The notes: generated by a model from the sequence alone, not told the origin. A DNA stretch of 64,000 bases from an uncultured Sphingobacteriaceae bacterium (GCA_946480915.1 CAMLLO010000017.1:30942-94941), one strand, 5' to 3'. Positions 45,964 through 55,554 are shown, counted from the stretch's first letter. A program made the numbers and translations.

Positions 45964-48366
45964 CTAAAACCAGGCTGGAAATTTTCCAGGATTTGCTTCA
46001 TTCATCATCTCATAGACACTTTCAACAATATCATCTATGGACGGCTTAGTAAAGTAATCACCATCCGTTCCGTAGGGTGGGCGATGCTCTTTTGCAGTGA
46101 TTGTTCTCGGGGCGCTGTCTAAATAGTAATAGCCTTTTTGTTTTTCAACGATCTGTTGCAATATGAATGCAGAAGCTCCGCCCGGTACGTCCTCATCTAC
46201 GATTAACAGCTTACTGGTTTTCTTTAACGACTCAACACAAACTCCATTTAAATCGAAAGGATGCAACGTTTGAGGGTCAACAATTTCAATGGAAATCCCT
46301 ATTCTTTCGAGCTCTTCCACCGCATCCTGAACGATCCGCAAAGTTGAACCATAAGACACAACAGTTATATCGGTGCCCTCCTTTACTACTTCGGCTACAC
46401 CCAAAGGAACTGTAAACTCACCGGCATTTAGAGGAAGTTTCTCTTTTAATCGATAACCGTTTAAATTTTCAATTACTATTGCAGGTTCATCCCCTCTAAG
46501 CAGGGTATTATATAAACCAGCAGCCTGAGTCATGTTTCGTGGTACGCAGATATGAATGCCTCGCATTGAACCCAGAATCAGAGACATTGGTGAACCGGAG
46601 TGCCAAATCCCCTCCAGCCTGTGGCCGCGGGTTCGAATAATCAATGGAGCCTTTTGTCCGCCTTTTGTACGATAACTTAAACAAGCTAAATCATCGCTGA
46701 TGACATAAAGCGCATATAACAGGTAATCGACGTATTGAATTTCGGCGATCGGTCTTAATCCGCGTAGCGCCAGACCTATTCCCTGCCCAATAATGGTACT
46801 TTCTCTTATTCCTGTATCTGCCACCCTGATTTTGCCATGTTTAGCCTGCAAGCCTGCAAAACCCTGATTCACGTCGCCGATACTTCCTACATCCTCACCA
46901 AAAGCAAGAATCCGGGCATCGCGGATAAAATTTTCATCGAAACAGGCATTCAAAATTTCCCTACCATCAATCAATTTCGAATCATCATCATATTCAGCTG
47001 CAACAACAGGCACCTTTAACGGCGATTCAAGGGAATTTGTAAATAGCTTGGAATTATATCTTTCTTTATTTAATTCGAAGTTTTTGTGATACCAGTTTAA
47101 AAGATTCTGCTTGGCTTCTGACTGGTCTTTAGCCAAATACCTGATAGCTTTGCGTATAGCTACGAAAACATCAGTTCTTGTAACTCCAGGATTGGTTTTT
47201 AAGGAGCCCGCCATTGTGTTAAACTCTTCCAAATGAAACGCTTCTAACAATACCGCTACATCCTTTGCCTCCTGAATCAGAACACGGTGAAAAGCATCCC
47301 AGGCCGCCTTTTGACATTCCTTAACGTACTTTTTGGCTTCCTCTTCCATCGCTATCAATTCCTCCTCGGTTGCAACAGCCGACTCAAGCACCCAATTTCT
47401 CATTTGCAAAACACAATCGTATTCAGCTTCCCAGTTTAAGCGCTCCTGAGATTTATAGCGCTCATGTGATCCGGAAGAAGAATGCCCTTGCGGCTGGGTC
47501 ATCTCCCATACATGAATCATCACCGGGATATGTTTCTCGCGGCAAATATTTATCGCTTTTTCATACGTCTCGCACAATCCGGGGTAGTCCCACCCTCGAA
47601 CTTTAAATATTTCGAACCCTTCACCTTTTTCATCGCGTTGAAAACCTCGTAAAACTTCCGAAATATCCTGTTTTGTGGTTTGATATTTTTGTGGAACCGA
47701 TATGGCATAGCTATCATCCCAAATAGAAATCGCTAAAGGAACTTGAAGTACACCAGCAGCATTTATAGCTTCAAAAAATACGCCTTCTGAAGTAGATCCA
47801 TTACCTATTGTACCGAAGGCAACTTCGTTCCCGCTCGCAGAAAAATCTTTCAGAAAGCTCAGTTCAGGGTTATTTCTGTAAAGTTTAGAAGCCTGAGCCA
47901 GACCCACCAGGCGTGCCATTTGTCCGCCGGTAGTTGAAATGTCCGCCGAGGTCATTTTCATTTCCGTCTGATTTTTCCAGGTACCATCTTCGTTCAGGAT
48001 GCGGGTAGAAAAATGAGCATTCATCTGGCGCCCGCCGGAGAAAGGTTCTTCCTCTAAATTTGTATTGGCGTATAGCTGAGAAAAGAACTCAGTAATGGTT
48101 GCCATTCCCGTTGCGAACATAAATGTTTGATCACGGTAGTAGCCAGAACGCCAATCACCTTTTTTGAAAGCTTTGGCCATAGCAACCTGGGCCACTTCTT
48201 TGCCATCTCCAAAGATCCCGAACTTCGCCTTGCCAGTAAGAACCTCTCTCCGACCGAGCAGACTCGTCTGACGGCTTTCATAGCAGATACGATAATCGTT
48301 CAGTACAATATGTTTGAAGTCTTCAAAGCTTAGCTCAGAAACATCGAATTGATTCGTTACATTCAT
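45964..48366 (-). CDS. 2-oxoacid dehydrogenase E1, alpha and beta fused
   Basis: About 800 residues: the alpha (TPP-binding) and beta parts of a branched-chain or related 2-oxoacid dehydrogenase E1 in one chain. The alpha half (about 1-380) shows a TPP motif variant (GTIGNGSTSEGVFFEAINAA) and SYAISVPQ; the beta half (about 450-800) shows FGEDVGSIGDVNQGFAGL, RTRGHRLEGIWHSGSP and a C-terminal transketolase-type domain (VPGGASAFILQQI). It decarboxylates the oxoacid and loads E2. No E2 or E3 gene is adjacent. I prefer the ATG at 48366 over the one at 48387; a TAATTTTG box lies upstream at 48395-48402. Confidence 0.88.
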   Translation of the reverse strand: MNVTNQFDVSELSFEDFKHIVLNDYRICYESRQTSLLGRREVLTGKAKFGIFGDGKEVAQVAMAKAFKKGDWRSGYYRDQTFMFATGMATITEFFSQLYANTNLEEEPFSGGRQMNAHFSTRILNEDGTWKNQTEMKMTSADISTTGGQMARLVGLAQASKLYRNNPELSFLKDFSASGNEVAFGTIGNGSTSEGVFFEAINAAGVLQVPLAISIWDDSYAISVPQKYQTTKQDISEVLRGFQRDEKGEGFEIFKVRGWDYPGLCETYEKAINICREKHIPVMIHVWEMTQPQGHSSSGSHERYKSQERLNWEAEYDCVLQMRNWVLESAVATEEELIAMEEEAKKYVKECQKAAWDAFHRVLIQEAKDVAVLLEAFHLEEFNTMAGSLKTNPGVTRTDVFVAIRKAIRYLAKDQSEAKQNLLNWYHKNFELNKERYNSKLFTNSLESPLKVPVVAAEYDDDSKLIDGREILNACFDENFIRDARILAFGEDVGSIGDVNQGFAGLQAKHGKIRVADTGIRESTIIGQGIGLALRGLRPIAEIQYVDYLLYALYVISDDLACLSYRTKGGQKAPLIIRTRGHRLEGIWHSGSPMSLILGSMRGIHICVPRNMTQAAGLYNTLLRGDEPAIVIENLNGYRLKEKLPLNAGEFTVPLGVAEVVKEGTDITVVSYGSTLRIVQDAVEELERIGISIEIVDPQTLHPFDLNGVCVESLKKTSKLLIVDEDVPGGASAFILQQIVEKQKGYYYLDSAPRTITAKEHRPPYGTDGDYFTKPSIDDIVESVYEMMNEANPGKFPAWF

Positions 48367-48453
48367 TAGGTTCCACTGATTTCTCAACCAGTTCCAAAAT
48401 TAATAAAATATACAGGTTATGAAACCCTATCTTCACGATTACGTAAAAAGCAG

Positions 48454-48487
48454 TTGTTACTGAATATCAAAAATAAATATATCTTTG
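48454..48487 (+). promoter_or_regulatory. Promoter of the DUF1573 gene
   Basis: TTG at 48454-48456 and TATCTTTG at 48480-48487, 23 bp apart. This gives a 5' leader of about 70 nt before the ATG at 48562. Confidence 0.5.
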
Positions 48488-48561
48488 TACAACACTTGAG
48501 TGAAATCGCCGTTTGAGTTATAATTAAACCTGGCGTATTTAGTTCAGTCTAATTAAAAAAC

Positions 48562-48960
48562 ATGAAAATGAAAAAACTATTTACCTTTTGCGCAATCATC
48601 CTCAGTTTTGTTGCTTTTACTGCTATGAAATCAGCTGTTGAAGCAGAATTTAAATTTGCAGAAGAAACACACGATTTTGGAAAAATACCTCAGGGCAAAC
48701 CTGTAACTTATGAATTTAAGTTTACTAATGTTGGAGATTCTCCTATTATAATTTCAAACGTTGAAGCATCTTGCGGTTGCACAGTGCCAAAATATTCAAG
48801 TACTCCGGTAAAACAAGGCGAATCAGGAGTTATTACTGCAACCTTTAACGCAGCAGCTGTTGGCGCATTTAACAAAGTAATTACGGTTAAATCAAACGCC
48901 AAAACGCCGGTTAAATATTTATACATTAAAGGTGAAGTAGTAAGCACCAGCAGCAGATAA
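48562..48960 (+). CDS. DUF1573 family exported protein
   Basis: 132 residues with a signal peptide (about 1-22) and one Ig-like DUF1573 domain (KFAEETHDFGKIPQGK..YEFKFTNVGDSPIII) containing the hallmark CGCTVPKY. Found widely in Bacteroidota as periplasmic or surface beta-sandwich proteins of unknown function. It has its own promoter and a strong terminator, so it is transcribed alone. Start codons at 48562 and 48568 are both possible. Confidence 0.85.
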   Translation: MKMKKLFTFCAIILSFVAFTAMKSAVEAEFKFAEETHDFGKIPQGKPVTYEFKFTNVGDSPIIISNVEASCGCTVPKYSSTPVKQGESGVITATFNAAAVGAFNKVITVKSNAKTPVKYLYIKGEVVSTSSR

Positions 48961-48981
48961 ATTCATCATAATAAAGATTTG

Positions 48982-49013
48982 AAAAACCTCTCTGCTAACA
49001 GAGAGGTTTTTTT
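48982..49013 (+). terminator. Intrinsic terminator of the DUF1573 gene
   Basis: AAAAACCTCTCTG / CAGAGAGGTTTTT with a 4-nt loop (CTAA), followed by a T-rich run. The T-run also forms part of a TATTTTTG box (49013-49020) just before the next gene. Confidence 0.9.
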
Positions 49014-49026
49014 ATTTTTGTAGCCC

Positions 49027-50274
49027 ATGCCAAAAATCTCTAACAAGGGAAAGCAGATGCCTGCTTCTCCTATTCGAAAACTAACACCATTTGCGGATCA
49101 GGCAAAGAAGCTTGGCAGAAAGGTGTATCATTTAAATATTGGTCAACCTGATATTGAAACTCCCGAAGCGATGTTGAATGCGATCAAAAACATCGACTTT
49201 AAGGTTTGGGCCTATACACAATCAGAAGGAAACCTATCATACCGCGAAAAGCTGGTTGAATATTATAATAAAGCTGGATACAACATCAGTATTGAAGATA
49301 TATTTGTCACAACCGGAGCTTCGGAAGCTATTGTAATTGCGCTCCAGACCTGTATGGATGATGGCGATGAAATTATTATTCCCGAACCCTTTTATGCAAA
49401 TTACAATGCATTTGCATGGATGAGCAATGTGACAATAAAGCCGGTTTTGTCGACTATTGAGACAGGATTTGCTTTACCTGCCATAAGCGAGTTTGAAAAA
49501 CAAATTACTGACAAAACAAAAGCGATATTTATATGCAACCCGAATAATCCCACTGGTTATTTATATTCATATAATGAGCTTGAAGAATTAAAGAAGCTTT
49601 GCTTAAAATATGATCTGTACTTATTTGCAGACGAAGCTTACCGTGAGTTTTGTTATGATAACAACAAGTTCTTCTCGCCGATGCATCTTGACGGGCTTGA
49701 CGAAAATGTACTTGTTTTCGACAGTGTTTCCAAAAGATATAGCGCCTGCGGGGCCAGGTTGGGTTGTTTCATCACGAAAAATAAAAAAGTAATCCAAACG
49801 GCGCTGAAATTCGCGCAGGCGAGATTGAGCCCGGGAATGGTGTCGCAAATTGCAGCGGAGGCAGCTGTAGATACGCCGCCGTCTTACTTTGAAAGAGTCA
49901 ACAAAGAATATACTGAAAGGCGCAATATGCTTGTGGAAGCGCTGAATAAAATGGAAGGAGTTTTCTGCCCTAATCCGGGCGGCGCGTTCTACGTGGTGGC
50001 ACGTTTCCCTGTTGATGATTCAGAAAAATTCTGCCAATGGATACTGGAAGAGTTTTCATATGACAATCAGACAGTAATGATGGCTCCGGCAGCTGGTTTT
50101 TACAGCACACCCGGCGCTGGCAAAGACGAAATCAGATTGGCATATGTTTTGAATAAGAAAGATTTGGCGAATGCAATGATTTGCCTGGAGAAAGCGTTAC
50201 AAGAATATCCGGGGAGAAAAACAGAGAATCAAGAAGCTAGAGACAAGAAACAAGAGGAACATCTTGATTCTTAA
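49027..50274 (+). CDS. Class I/II PLP aminotransferase (aspartate/aromatic type)
   Basis: 415 residues, fold-type I aminotransferase with the PLP lysine at Lys236 (FDSVSKRYSACGARLG), the GASEAI cofactor loop, CNPNNPTG and ADEAYREF. It could act on aspartate or aromatic oxoacids, which would supply the last Phe/Tyr transamination missing from the aromatic operon (inference). The last about 18 residues (KTENQEARDKKQEEHLDS) are encoded by a word-repeat element, so the ancestral protein probably ended earlier. A TATTTTTG box ends 6 nt before the ATG. Confidence 0.88.
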   Translation: MPKISNKGKQMPASPIRKLTPFADQAKKLGRKVYHLNIGQPDIETPEAMLNAIKNIDFKVWAYTQSEGNLSYREKLVEYYNKAGYNISIEDIFVTTGASEAIVIALQTCMDDGDEIIIPEPFYANYNAFAWMSNVTIKPVLSTIETGFALPAISEFEKQITDKTKAIFICNPNNPTGYLYSYNELEELKKLCLKYDLYLFADEAYREFCYDNNKFFSPMHLDGLDENVLVFDSVSKRYSACGARLGCFITKNKKVIQTALKFAQARLSPGMVSQIAAEAAVDTPPSYFERVNKEYTERRNMLVEALNKMEGVFCPNPGGAFYVVARFPVDDSEKFCQWILEEFSYDNQTVMMAPAAGFYSTPGAGKDEIRLAYVLNKKDLANAMICLEKALQEYPGRKTENQEARDKKQEEHLDS

Positions 50275-50480
50275 TAAAGGAGTAAGAAACACGAGTGGAG
50301 ATAAAAGAGCGATTCTTGAATCTTGACTCTAACATCTTGCTTCTTGAGAAAAATAGAAAATCAAGAAGCTAAAGACAAGAAACAAGAGGAACATCTTGAT
50401 TCTTAATAAAGGAGTAAGAAACTCGAGTGGAGATAGAAGAGCGATTCTTGAATCTTGACTCTAACATCTTGCTTCTTAAT
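50227..50480 (+). repeat. Tandem 132-bp word-repeat element before tmRNA
   Basis: Two copies with a 132-bp period (first about 50227-50358, second about 50359-50480). Each copy has a left arm built from CAAGAAGC/CAAGAAAC words and a right arm (CTTGAATCTTGACTC..CATCTTGCTTCTT) that is roughly its reverse complement. The first copy runs over the aminotransferase 3' end; the second ends about 10 bp before the tmRNA. Confidence 0.85.
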
Positions 50481-50489
50481 AAAACATAT

Positions 50490-50858
50490 GGGCCCGACCG
50501 GAATTGACAGGATGGCGGCAGGTATGTAAGCATGCAGCGCGTTGTGAGACTAGCGCTCTAATCTGAACTCTCAAAACAATAATTGGCGAAAATAACTACG
50601 CCTTAGCTGCCTAATTTAGAATTAGCATAGCTTTTGTCCCGCTGGTATTCTGTTCTGTTATATCAGCATATGGGGCATCGATCAACAGAACTGGTTTGGT
50701 TAAGGGTGCGAAAACCGAACGAGATAAAGCACATAAGGAAGACGGTACAGGCAATCGGCCAGCCTTCCCCTTCCCGACAATTAAATGGCAGATAAGCATG
50801 TAGAAAGCATAATTTGTTCCATGTTTGGACGAGAGTTCGAATCTCTCCGGGTCCACCA
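50490..50858 (+). ncRNA. ssrA: Transfer-messenger RNA
   Basis: 369 nt. The 5' acceptor arm GGGCCCG pairs with CGGGTCC at the 3' end, which carries an encoded CCA. The conserved start GACCGGAATTGACAGGATGG and the T-arm GAGTTCGAATCTC are present. The tag reading frame at 50585-50614 gives GENNYALAA then TAA, so the full tag is (A)GENNYALAA, close to the form known for Bacteroidota. It rescues stalled ribosomes by trans-translation with SmpB. Confidence 0.97.
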
Positions 50859-50866
50859 GACAAGCC

Positions 50867-50902
50867 AAAAAGCCCTTATAGATAATTTTATAAGGGCTTT
50901 TT
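50867..50902 (+). terminator. ssrA: Intrinsic terminator of ssrA
   Basis: AAAAAGCCCTTATA / TATAAGGGCTTTTT with an 8-nt loop, just after the CCA end. The T-tract is the 3' part of the stem. Confidence 0.9.
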
Positions 50903-51172
50903 CATGGATAAACTGTCCATAATTATAGACCATTCTTATCTCTTTTCATGTTTGAACATCTACCTGCAACATGGTATTGCAAGTCTGTTTTTTTATAATT
51001 TATTTTGCTTAGTTTTAGAAACCAGTTTTGTTTTACAATTAAGGTTTTAAACCTTTCAATGCTCTTATTTTATATAAGTATAATAATCGTATGTAATTGG
51101 CATACTTATCATAATAGCGCTGAAGTTTTAATTTCTTGAACAAACGGATAGAGGGGGAATCAGCACTACATA
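50903..51172. other. Intergenic region before the CHASE3 kinase
   Basis: 270 bp, AT-rich, no gene. A nested palindrome (AAGTAT...ATACTT with GTATG/CATAC inside, about 51076-51108) lies roughly 65 bp before the kinase start and could be a regulator site. Confidence 0.35.
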
Positions 51173-52546
51173 ATGAAAAATGCTCAAGGCATCTTCTATC
51201 TTATCGGTACTACTATCCTTTTGATAGTAATTAATACCATATTTTTTCTTTTTCAAACTTCGAAAAATGAAAAGAATCACGATGCTTCAATAAGAACATA
51301 CGAGACGATCGAAGCTGCCACCGAATTCATGGATAATCTTGAGAATTCGGAAACGAATCATCGCGGTTATCTCTTAACAAAAGACATCCATTACATCACT
51401 CAATATTTATCGGCCGAAAAATATGTCGATGAGAGTTATATCAAATTATATTCCTTATTAAACGACAAACCTTCACAACAACGAAACTTAAATCGCTTAA
51501 ATGAGCTGATTGATTTGAAACGTGTTCAGATTAACAAAACCATTAAAGCTGTCCGCAGTGGCAATTCAACTACCGAAAAAAAAATAAGCCTTGTAAAAAA
51601 CACGGAATCAAAGATTCGAGATGTGATAAAAAACATTACGAGCACCGAAAGACAGAGCCTTAGCGCGGGCAACAAGCTTATCGAGAAATTAACCCGAAGA
51701 ATCCAAATTTTTACAGTCATCAGCAATTGGATACTTTTAATTATTGTGATCTCGGCATTAGTCAATATCATTCAAAACCGGGAGAAGATAGGAAAGCTTT
51801 TTAAAGAAGTTCAGTACAAAAACAAGCAGCTGGAGATTCAAAAAGTAGATCTGCAGAATTTAAGTCAGGATTTGATTAATCAAAACACAGAATTAGAACG
51901 ATTTGCCTACGTTGCCTCACACGATTTACGTTCTCCGGCAGTCAATCTGATTTCACTGTTGCAACTTCATGAGGATACGAAAGAAAAATCTGACCAAGAT
52001 GCCCTGATAAAAACGGCCAAAGAGGTCGCCGACAATCTCATTGTTAAACTAGACGACTTAATTGATCTGCTCAAAAACAAGCACGAGTCATTTACAATTG
52101 AAGAAAAATTGAACTTCATGCATATTTTTAATGTGGTTGAAAAAAATCTTACGGCAGACATCAAAAAGACGAACGCCAGGTTACATTATGATTTTTCTGA
52201 GGTTCCGGTTATTACTTATCCCAAAAGTTATTTGGAAAGTATTATGCAAAATCTTTTGTCAAATGCCTTGAAATACCGTCATCCTGACCGGGTGCCGGAC
52301 ATTACAATAAAAACCATGCAAAAAGATACCAAACTTTATCTGGAGATAAAAGACAACGGCCTGGGTATTGATCTAAAAAAGTATGGAAAGAACATTTTTG
52401 GAATTTATAAAACATTCCATGATGTCCGGGATAGCAAGGGCGTTGGATTATATATTACCAAAGCGCAGGTCGTTGCTATGGGCGGAAACATTCAGGTAGA
52501 AAGTACACCCAATGTAGGCAGTACATTTACAGTCTGCTTTAACTAA
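51173..52546 (+). CDS. CHASE3-domain sensor histidine kinase
   Basis: 457 residues, inner membrane. Membrane helix 1 (about 7-27), periplasmic CHASE3 sensor (about 35-175, with NSETNHRGYLLTKD), membrane helix 2 (about 180-205), coiled coil, HisKA with His250 (YVASHDLRSPAVNL), and HATPase (NLLSNALKYRHP, DNGLGIDLKKYGKN, GVGLYITK). No receiver domain and no response regulator gene nearby, so it is an orphan kinase. Its end overlaps the convergent helicase gene by 8 bp. Confidence 0.9.
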   Translation: MKNAQGIFYLIGTTILLIVINTIFFLFQTSKNEKNHDASIRTYETIEAATEFMDNLENSETNHRGYLLTKDIHYITQYLSAEKYVDESYIKLYSLLNDKPSQQRNLNRLNELIDLKRVQINKTIKAVRSGNSTTEKKISLVKNTESKIRDVIKNITSTERQSLSAGNKLIEKLTRRIQIFTVISNWILLIIVISALVNIIQNREKIGKLFKEVQYKNKQLEIQKVDLQNLSQDLINQNTELERFAYVASHDLRSPAVNLISLLQLHEDTKEKSDQDALIKTAKEVADNLIVKLDDLIDLLKNKHESFTIEEKLNFMHIFNVVEKNLTADIKKTNARLHYDFSEVPVITYPKSYLESIMQNLLSNALKYRHPDRVPDITIKTMQKDTKLYLEIKDNGLGIDLKKYGKNIFGIYKTFHDVRDSKGVGLYITKAQVVAMGGNIQVESTPNVGSTFTVCFN

Positions 52547-53945
52547 AAAACTTTGCATTAAAATTAACCAGGAAAAGTTCTTTAACCGACCGTGTGATCG
52601 CGGTATACATCCATCTCAAAAAATCAGTATTCAGCATTTCTTCGGTAAGATAACCCTGATCTACAAAAACGGCGTCCCACTGGCCGCCCTGCGCCTTATG
52701 ACATGTTACGGCATAGGCAAATTTCACCTGTAGAGCATTAAAATAAGGATTTTTCTTTAGCTCTTCCATCCGCATTCTTTTGTTCGCTATATGCTCGTAA
52801 TCTTCCATCACCGCTTCAAACAAGCGCTTATTATCTGCATGAGAAAGACTTGGAGTTTCCGAATACAGGGTATCCAGCATTACTTTACAGGTCAAAGGCT
52901 CGTCATCAGGATAATCCAGAAACTCCAGCACTACATCCGCAAAACGGAAGCCATAGAGTTCTGTAATATTTTTCATCTTTCGAATTTTTGCGATATCACC
53001 ATTTGCAATAAAAGCATTGCTTTGTTCATCGGCCGCAAGCCAGTAATAATTATTCCGCACAACCATTAAATAATCGCCCCCACTTAATTCCTCTTCGCGA
53101 TATAAAATCCGGTTTCGAATCTGGAAATTATAATTATTAGCACTTTTGTTCGAACGGCATATCACGAGTGTATTTTCCATGCCATACTTGTCGTAAGCAT
53201 ATTGCAGCCCTTCGGGCAATTTTTCTCCGGTCATATTAAATATATCGGGAAAACCCTTCACACTTAATTGCGGAAACTCCTCCTTTTTACTGCGAATTAG
53301 TTCTCTGATATGGGTCGCATTATACAAAATTCCGGATTGTTTCTGTTGTCTCACAACATCTGTTAACTCATAACTAAAAACTGTCCGCGTAAATACATTT
53401 TGTAACAATTTGGTATCCAAAGCCGGACTATAATCAGAGCCAACTGGTGGAAGCTGCGCCGTGTCGCCAACCAGCATAAGCTTACAATTTTTTCCACTAT
53501 AAACATACATCAACAGATCTTCCAAAAGACTTTTACCGCTAAAGTCTGCAGCTTCATTCGATATCATCGATGCCTCGTCAACAATAAAAATGGTATTTTC
53601 CGCCAGATTCTCGCTAATGATAAAACTCATATCAAGGCTCATGGCAGATTTCTTCCGGTAAATCCTTTTATGAATTGTGAAAGCCTTTTTTCCGGAGTAA
53701 TTACTTATTACTTTGGCCGCCCGACCGGTTGGGGCAAGCAAAACAGTTTTTAGGGCTAGTTTTGGCAGTGTTTTTACCAGCGATGCTACAATAGTAGTTT
53801 TTCCGGTTCCTGCATAGCCTTTAAGCACGAAACACTCGTCGCCGTATTCACTTGTGATAAATTTATCCAATTCATCAAAAACGAGAAGCTGTTGCTGAGT
53901 AGGGTTGAGCGGAAATTGCTGTCTTAGTAAGTTACTAATATTCAT
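52539..53945 (-). CDS. RecD2/exonuclease V-like SF1B helicase
   Basis: About 468 residues. Walker A GYAGTGKTTI near the N-terminus, Walker B IFIVDEAS, motif III LMLVGDTAQLPPVGSD, and a C-terminal UvrD_C_2 segment (AYAVTCHKAQGGQWDAVFVD) with the final arginine region YTAITRSVKEL. It belongs to the short RecD-like helicases found in Bacteroidota and is likely a 5'-3' DNA helicase in repair. I prefer the ATG at 53945 (MNISNLLRQQF); the longer frame to 54017 would run into the divergent gene. Confidence 0.85.
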   Translation of the reverse strand: MNISNLLRQQFPLNPTQQQLLVFDELDKFITSEYGDECFVLKGYAGTGKTTIVASLVKTLPKLALKTVLLAPTGRAAKVISNYSGKKAFTIHKRIYRKKSAMSLDMSFIISENLAENTIFIVDEASMISNEAADFSGKSLLEDLLMYVYSGKNCKLMLVGDTAQLPPVGSDYSPALDTKLLQNVFTRTVFSYELTDVVRQQKQSGILYNATHIRELIRSKKEEFPQLSVKGFPDIFNMTGEKLPEGLQYAYDKYGMENTLVICRSNKSANNYNFQIRNRILYREEELSGGDYLMVVRNNYYWLAADEQSNAFIANGDIAKIRKMKNITELYGFRFADVVLEFLDYPDDEPLTCKVMLDTLYSETPSLSHADNKRLFEAVMEDYEHIANKRMRMEELKKNPYFNALQVKFAYAVTCHKAQGGQWDAVFVDQGYLTEEMLNTDFLRWMYTAITRSVKELFLVNFNAKFFS

Positions 53946-53956
53946 GCGATGTAAAA

Positions 53957-53988
53957 TTGCGCAATTCCGTTCAAAAAAATTAGTTTTG
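53957..53988 (+). promoter_or_regulatory. Promoter of the DUF3822 gene, probably leaderless
   Basis: TTG at 53957-53959 and TAGTTTTG at 53981-53988, 21 bp apart. The box ends 5 nt before the ATG at 53994, so the transcript should start at or close to the codon. Confidence 0.65.
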
Positions 53989-53993
53989 TTGTA

Positions 53994-54833
53994 ATGAACG
54001 ATTTCGGCACAGTACATTTAAAGGACGAGAGGTTTGATAGCGCCCAGACAAGGGGAATGCAGCTTCTGATTAGAATTGCACCCAAGCGCATTTCTTATGC
54101 AATCATCAATGAGATGGATAATAGTCTGGTAGTTCTTTACGACTCGCCTGTGAACGATACCATCGAGACCAGTTTACACGAACTGCTACATACTAACGAG
54201 GAGTTAAAATCGAGCTTTGCTAAAGTGAAAGTATCCGTTCATACTTCTCATTTCACCCTGCTGCCGGCTCAGTATTTCACAATAAGCGACTTGCCTGAAT
54301 ATGAAAAACTAATTCAAGCTGGCGGAGATACAAAAACCATTGTATCCTCGGTTCTCTCGGATAGTATCAAATGTATTATAGCACTTAACATAAAAGATAC
54401 TGCGCCAATAATCAGTACATTTTCAGAGGTGCGCCTGTTTAGTCAAATAGAGCCCCTTACTGAAATGGGACTACGGCTGGGCGATACAAATACTCATAAA
54501 CTTATTCTTCAGTTTAATGATGAGTCTTTTGAGGCTTGCCTGATTTCTGATGAGAAACTTGTATTCAATAATCTTTATACGACAAAAAATGCCGATGACT
54601 TCAATTACTATTTATTGATGCTCAGAGAGCAGTTAGCAATTGATCCGAATGGTACATCTGTAATCCTGGCAGGCAACATCGGATCGGGTGATGACCAGTA
54701 CAAAAGAATCGCAAAATATTTTGAAGATGTTCGTTTTGCAGACAGTACAGAAATCATAAATTTTTCCGATGCTTTTGATCAAACTTCAAAACACCAGCAT
54801 TTTTCGTTATTAGGCCTTTCATTATGCGAATAA
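53994..54833 (+). CDS. DUF3822 family protein
   Basis: 279 residues, no signal peptide. It matches the DUF3822 family of Bacteroidota in size, in the early LLIRIAPKRISYAIIN segment and in its usual place right before rsmD. The fold is suggested to be actin/ASKHA-like from the alternating strand pattern, but the function is unknown. It overlaps rsmD by 10 bp, so they form one transcript. Confidence 0.8.
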   Translation: MNDFGTVHLKDERFDSAQTRGMQLLIRIAPKRISYAIINEMDNSLVVLYDSPVNDTIETSLHELLHTNEELKSSFAKVKVSVHTSHFTLLPAQYFTISDLPEYEKLIQAGGDTKTIVSSVLSDSIKCIIALNIKDTAPIISTFSEVRLFSQIEPLTEMGLRLGDTNTHKLILQFNDESFEACLISDEKLVFNNLYTTKNADDFNYYLLMLREQLAIDPNGTSVILAGNIGSGDDQYKRIAKYFEDVRFADSTEIINFSDAFDQTSKHQHFSLLGLSLCE

Positions 54834-55363
54834 TTGGCGGCAAGCTAAAAGGATTACGGTTTTATCCACCTACAAACCTGCCGGTGCGCCCGACAACGGA
54901 CATGGCTAAAGAGGCTATTTTTAATATTTTAAACAATCAAATTGATTTTGAAGGGTTGAAAGTATTGGATTTGTTTAGCGGAACGGGGAATATTTCGATG
55001 GAATTTGCCTCCAGAGGAGCTGCAGAAGTTATTTCTGTGGATAGTAATGCGGGATGTATCCGGTATTTAAAAGAAATCGCAAAGCAACATCAAATGAGTA
55101 CAATTAGTCCTTTTAAAGCGGATGTTTTTAAATTTTTAAAAGAAGACAACGATACCTTTGATTTAATTTTCGCCGACCCTCCGTATGATATACCTCAAAT
55201 CCCATTAATAGCTGAACTCGTTTTTGAGCGAAAACTTTTAAGACCTGATGGTATGTTAATCGTTGAACACCCAAGTTCAAAAAGACTAGGCAATCATCCA
55301 AACTTTACTGAGCAGCGGAAATATGGACATTCATCGTTTAGCTTTTTTAAAGTTAGTCTTTGA
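54824..55363 (+). CDS. rsmD: 16S rRNA (guanine966-N2)-methyltransferase
   Basis: 179 residues, SAM-dependent. Start MRIIGGKLKGLRF with VRPTTDMAKEAIFNIL, the SAM loop VLDLFSGTGNISMEFASRGA and the catalytic DPPYDIPQ are all typical of RsmD, which methylates G966 of 16S rRNA. It overlaps DUF3822 and is followed by coaD, a pairing seen in many bacteria. Confidence 0.95.
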   Translation: MRIIGGKLKGLRFYPPTNLPVRPTTDMAKEAIFNILNNQIDFEGLKVLDLFSGTGNISMEFASRGAAEVISVDSNAGCIRYLKEIAKQHQMSTISPFKADVFKFLKEDNDTFDLIFADPPYDIPQIPLIAELVFERKLLRPDGMLIVEHPSSKRLGNHPNFTEQRKYGHSSFSFFKVSL

Positions 55364-55429
55364 TTATATTAAACCTGGAAAGATCTTTTGCCACAAAGAC
55401 TCAAAGTTAATACCAGTTTTGTTGCTGCT

Positions 55430-55552
55430 TATATCCTTTTGCTTTTTTAATAACCCTTTCACCTTTTACCTTTTACCTTTCACCTCTTAGCGTTTGCCTT
55501 TCACCTCATTTAATATCCCTTTGCTTTTTCCCTTTTACCTTTTACCTTTAAG
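55430..55552 (+). repeat. CCTTTTACC word-repeat stretch before coaD
   Basis: About 120 bp made of CCTTTTACC, CCTTTCACC and CCTTTGC words on one strand, ending right at the coaD start. No opposite arm is seen upstream, unlike the other elements. Confidence 0.65.
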
Positions 55553-55554
55553 CC

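Noticed and set aside
50227..50480. CRISPR-like tandem repeats
   Set aside because: Only two copies of a 132-bp unit with no unique spacers and no cas genes; it is a duplicated word-repeat element.
50611..50868. Two minus-strand open frames across the tmRNA
   Set aside because: They are antisense shadows of ssrA; the tmRNA ends, tag frame and terminator account for this sequence.
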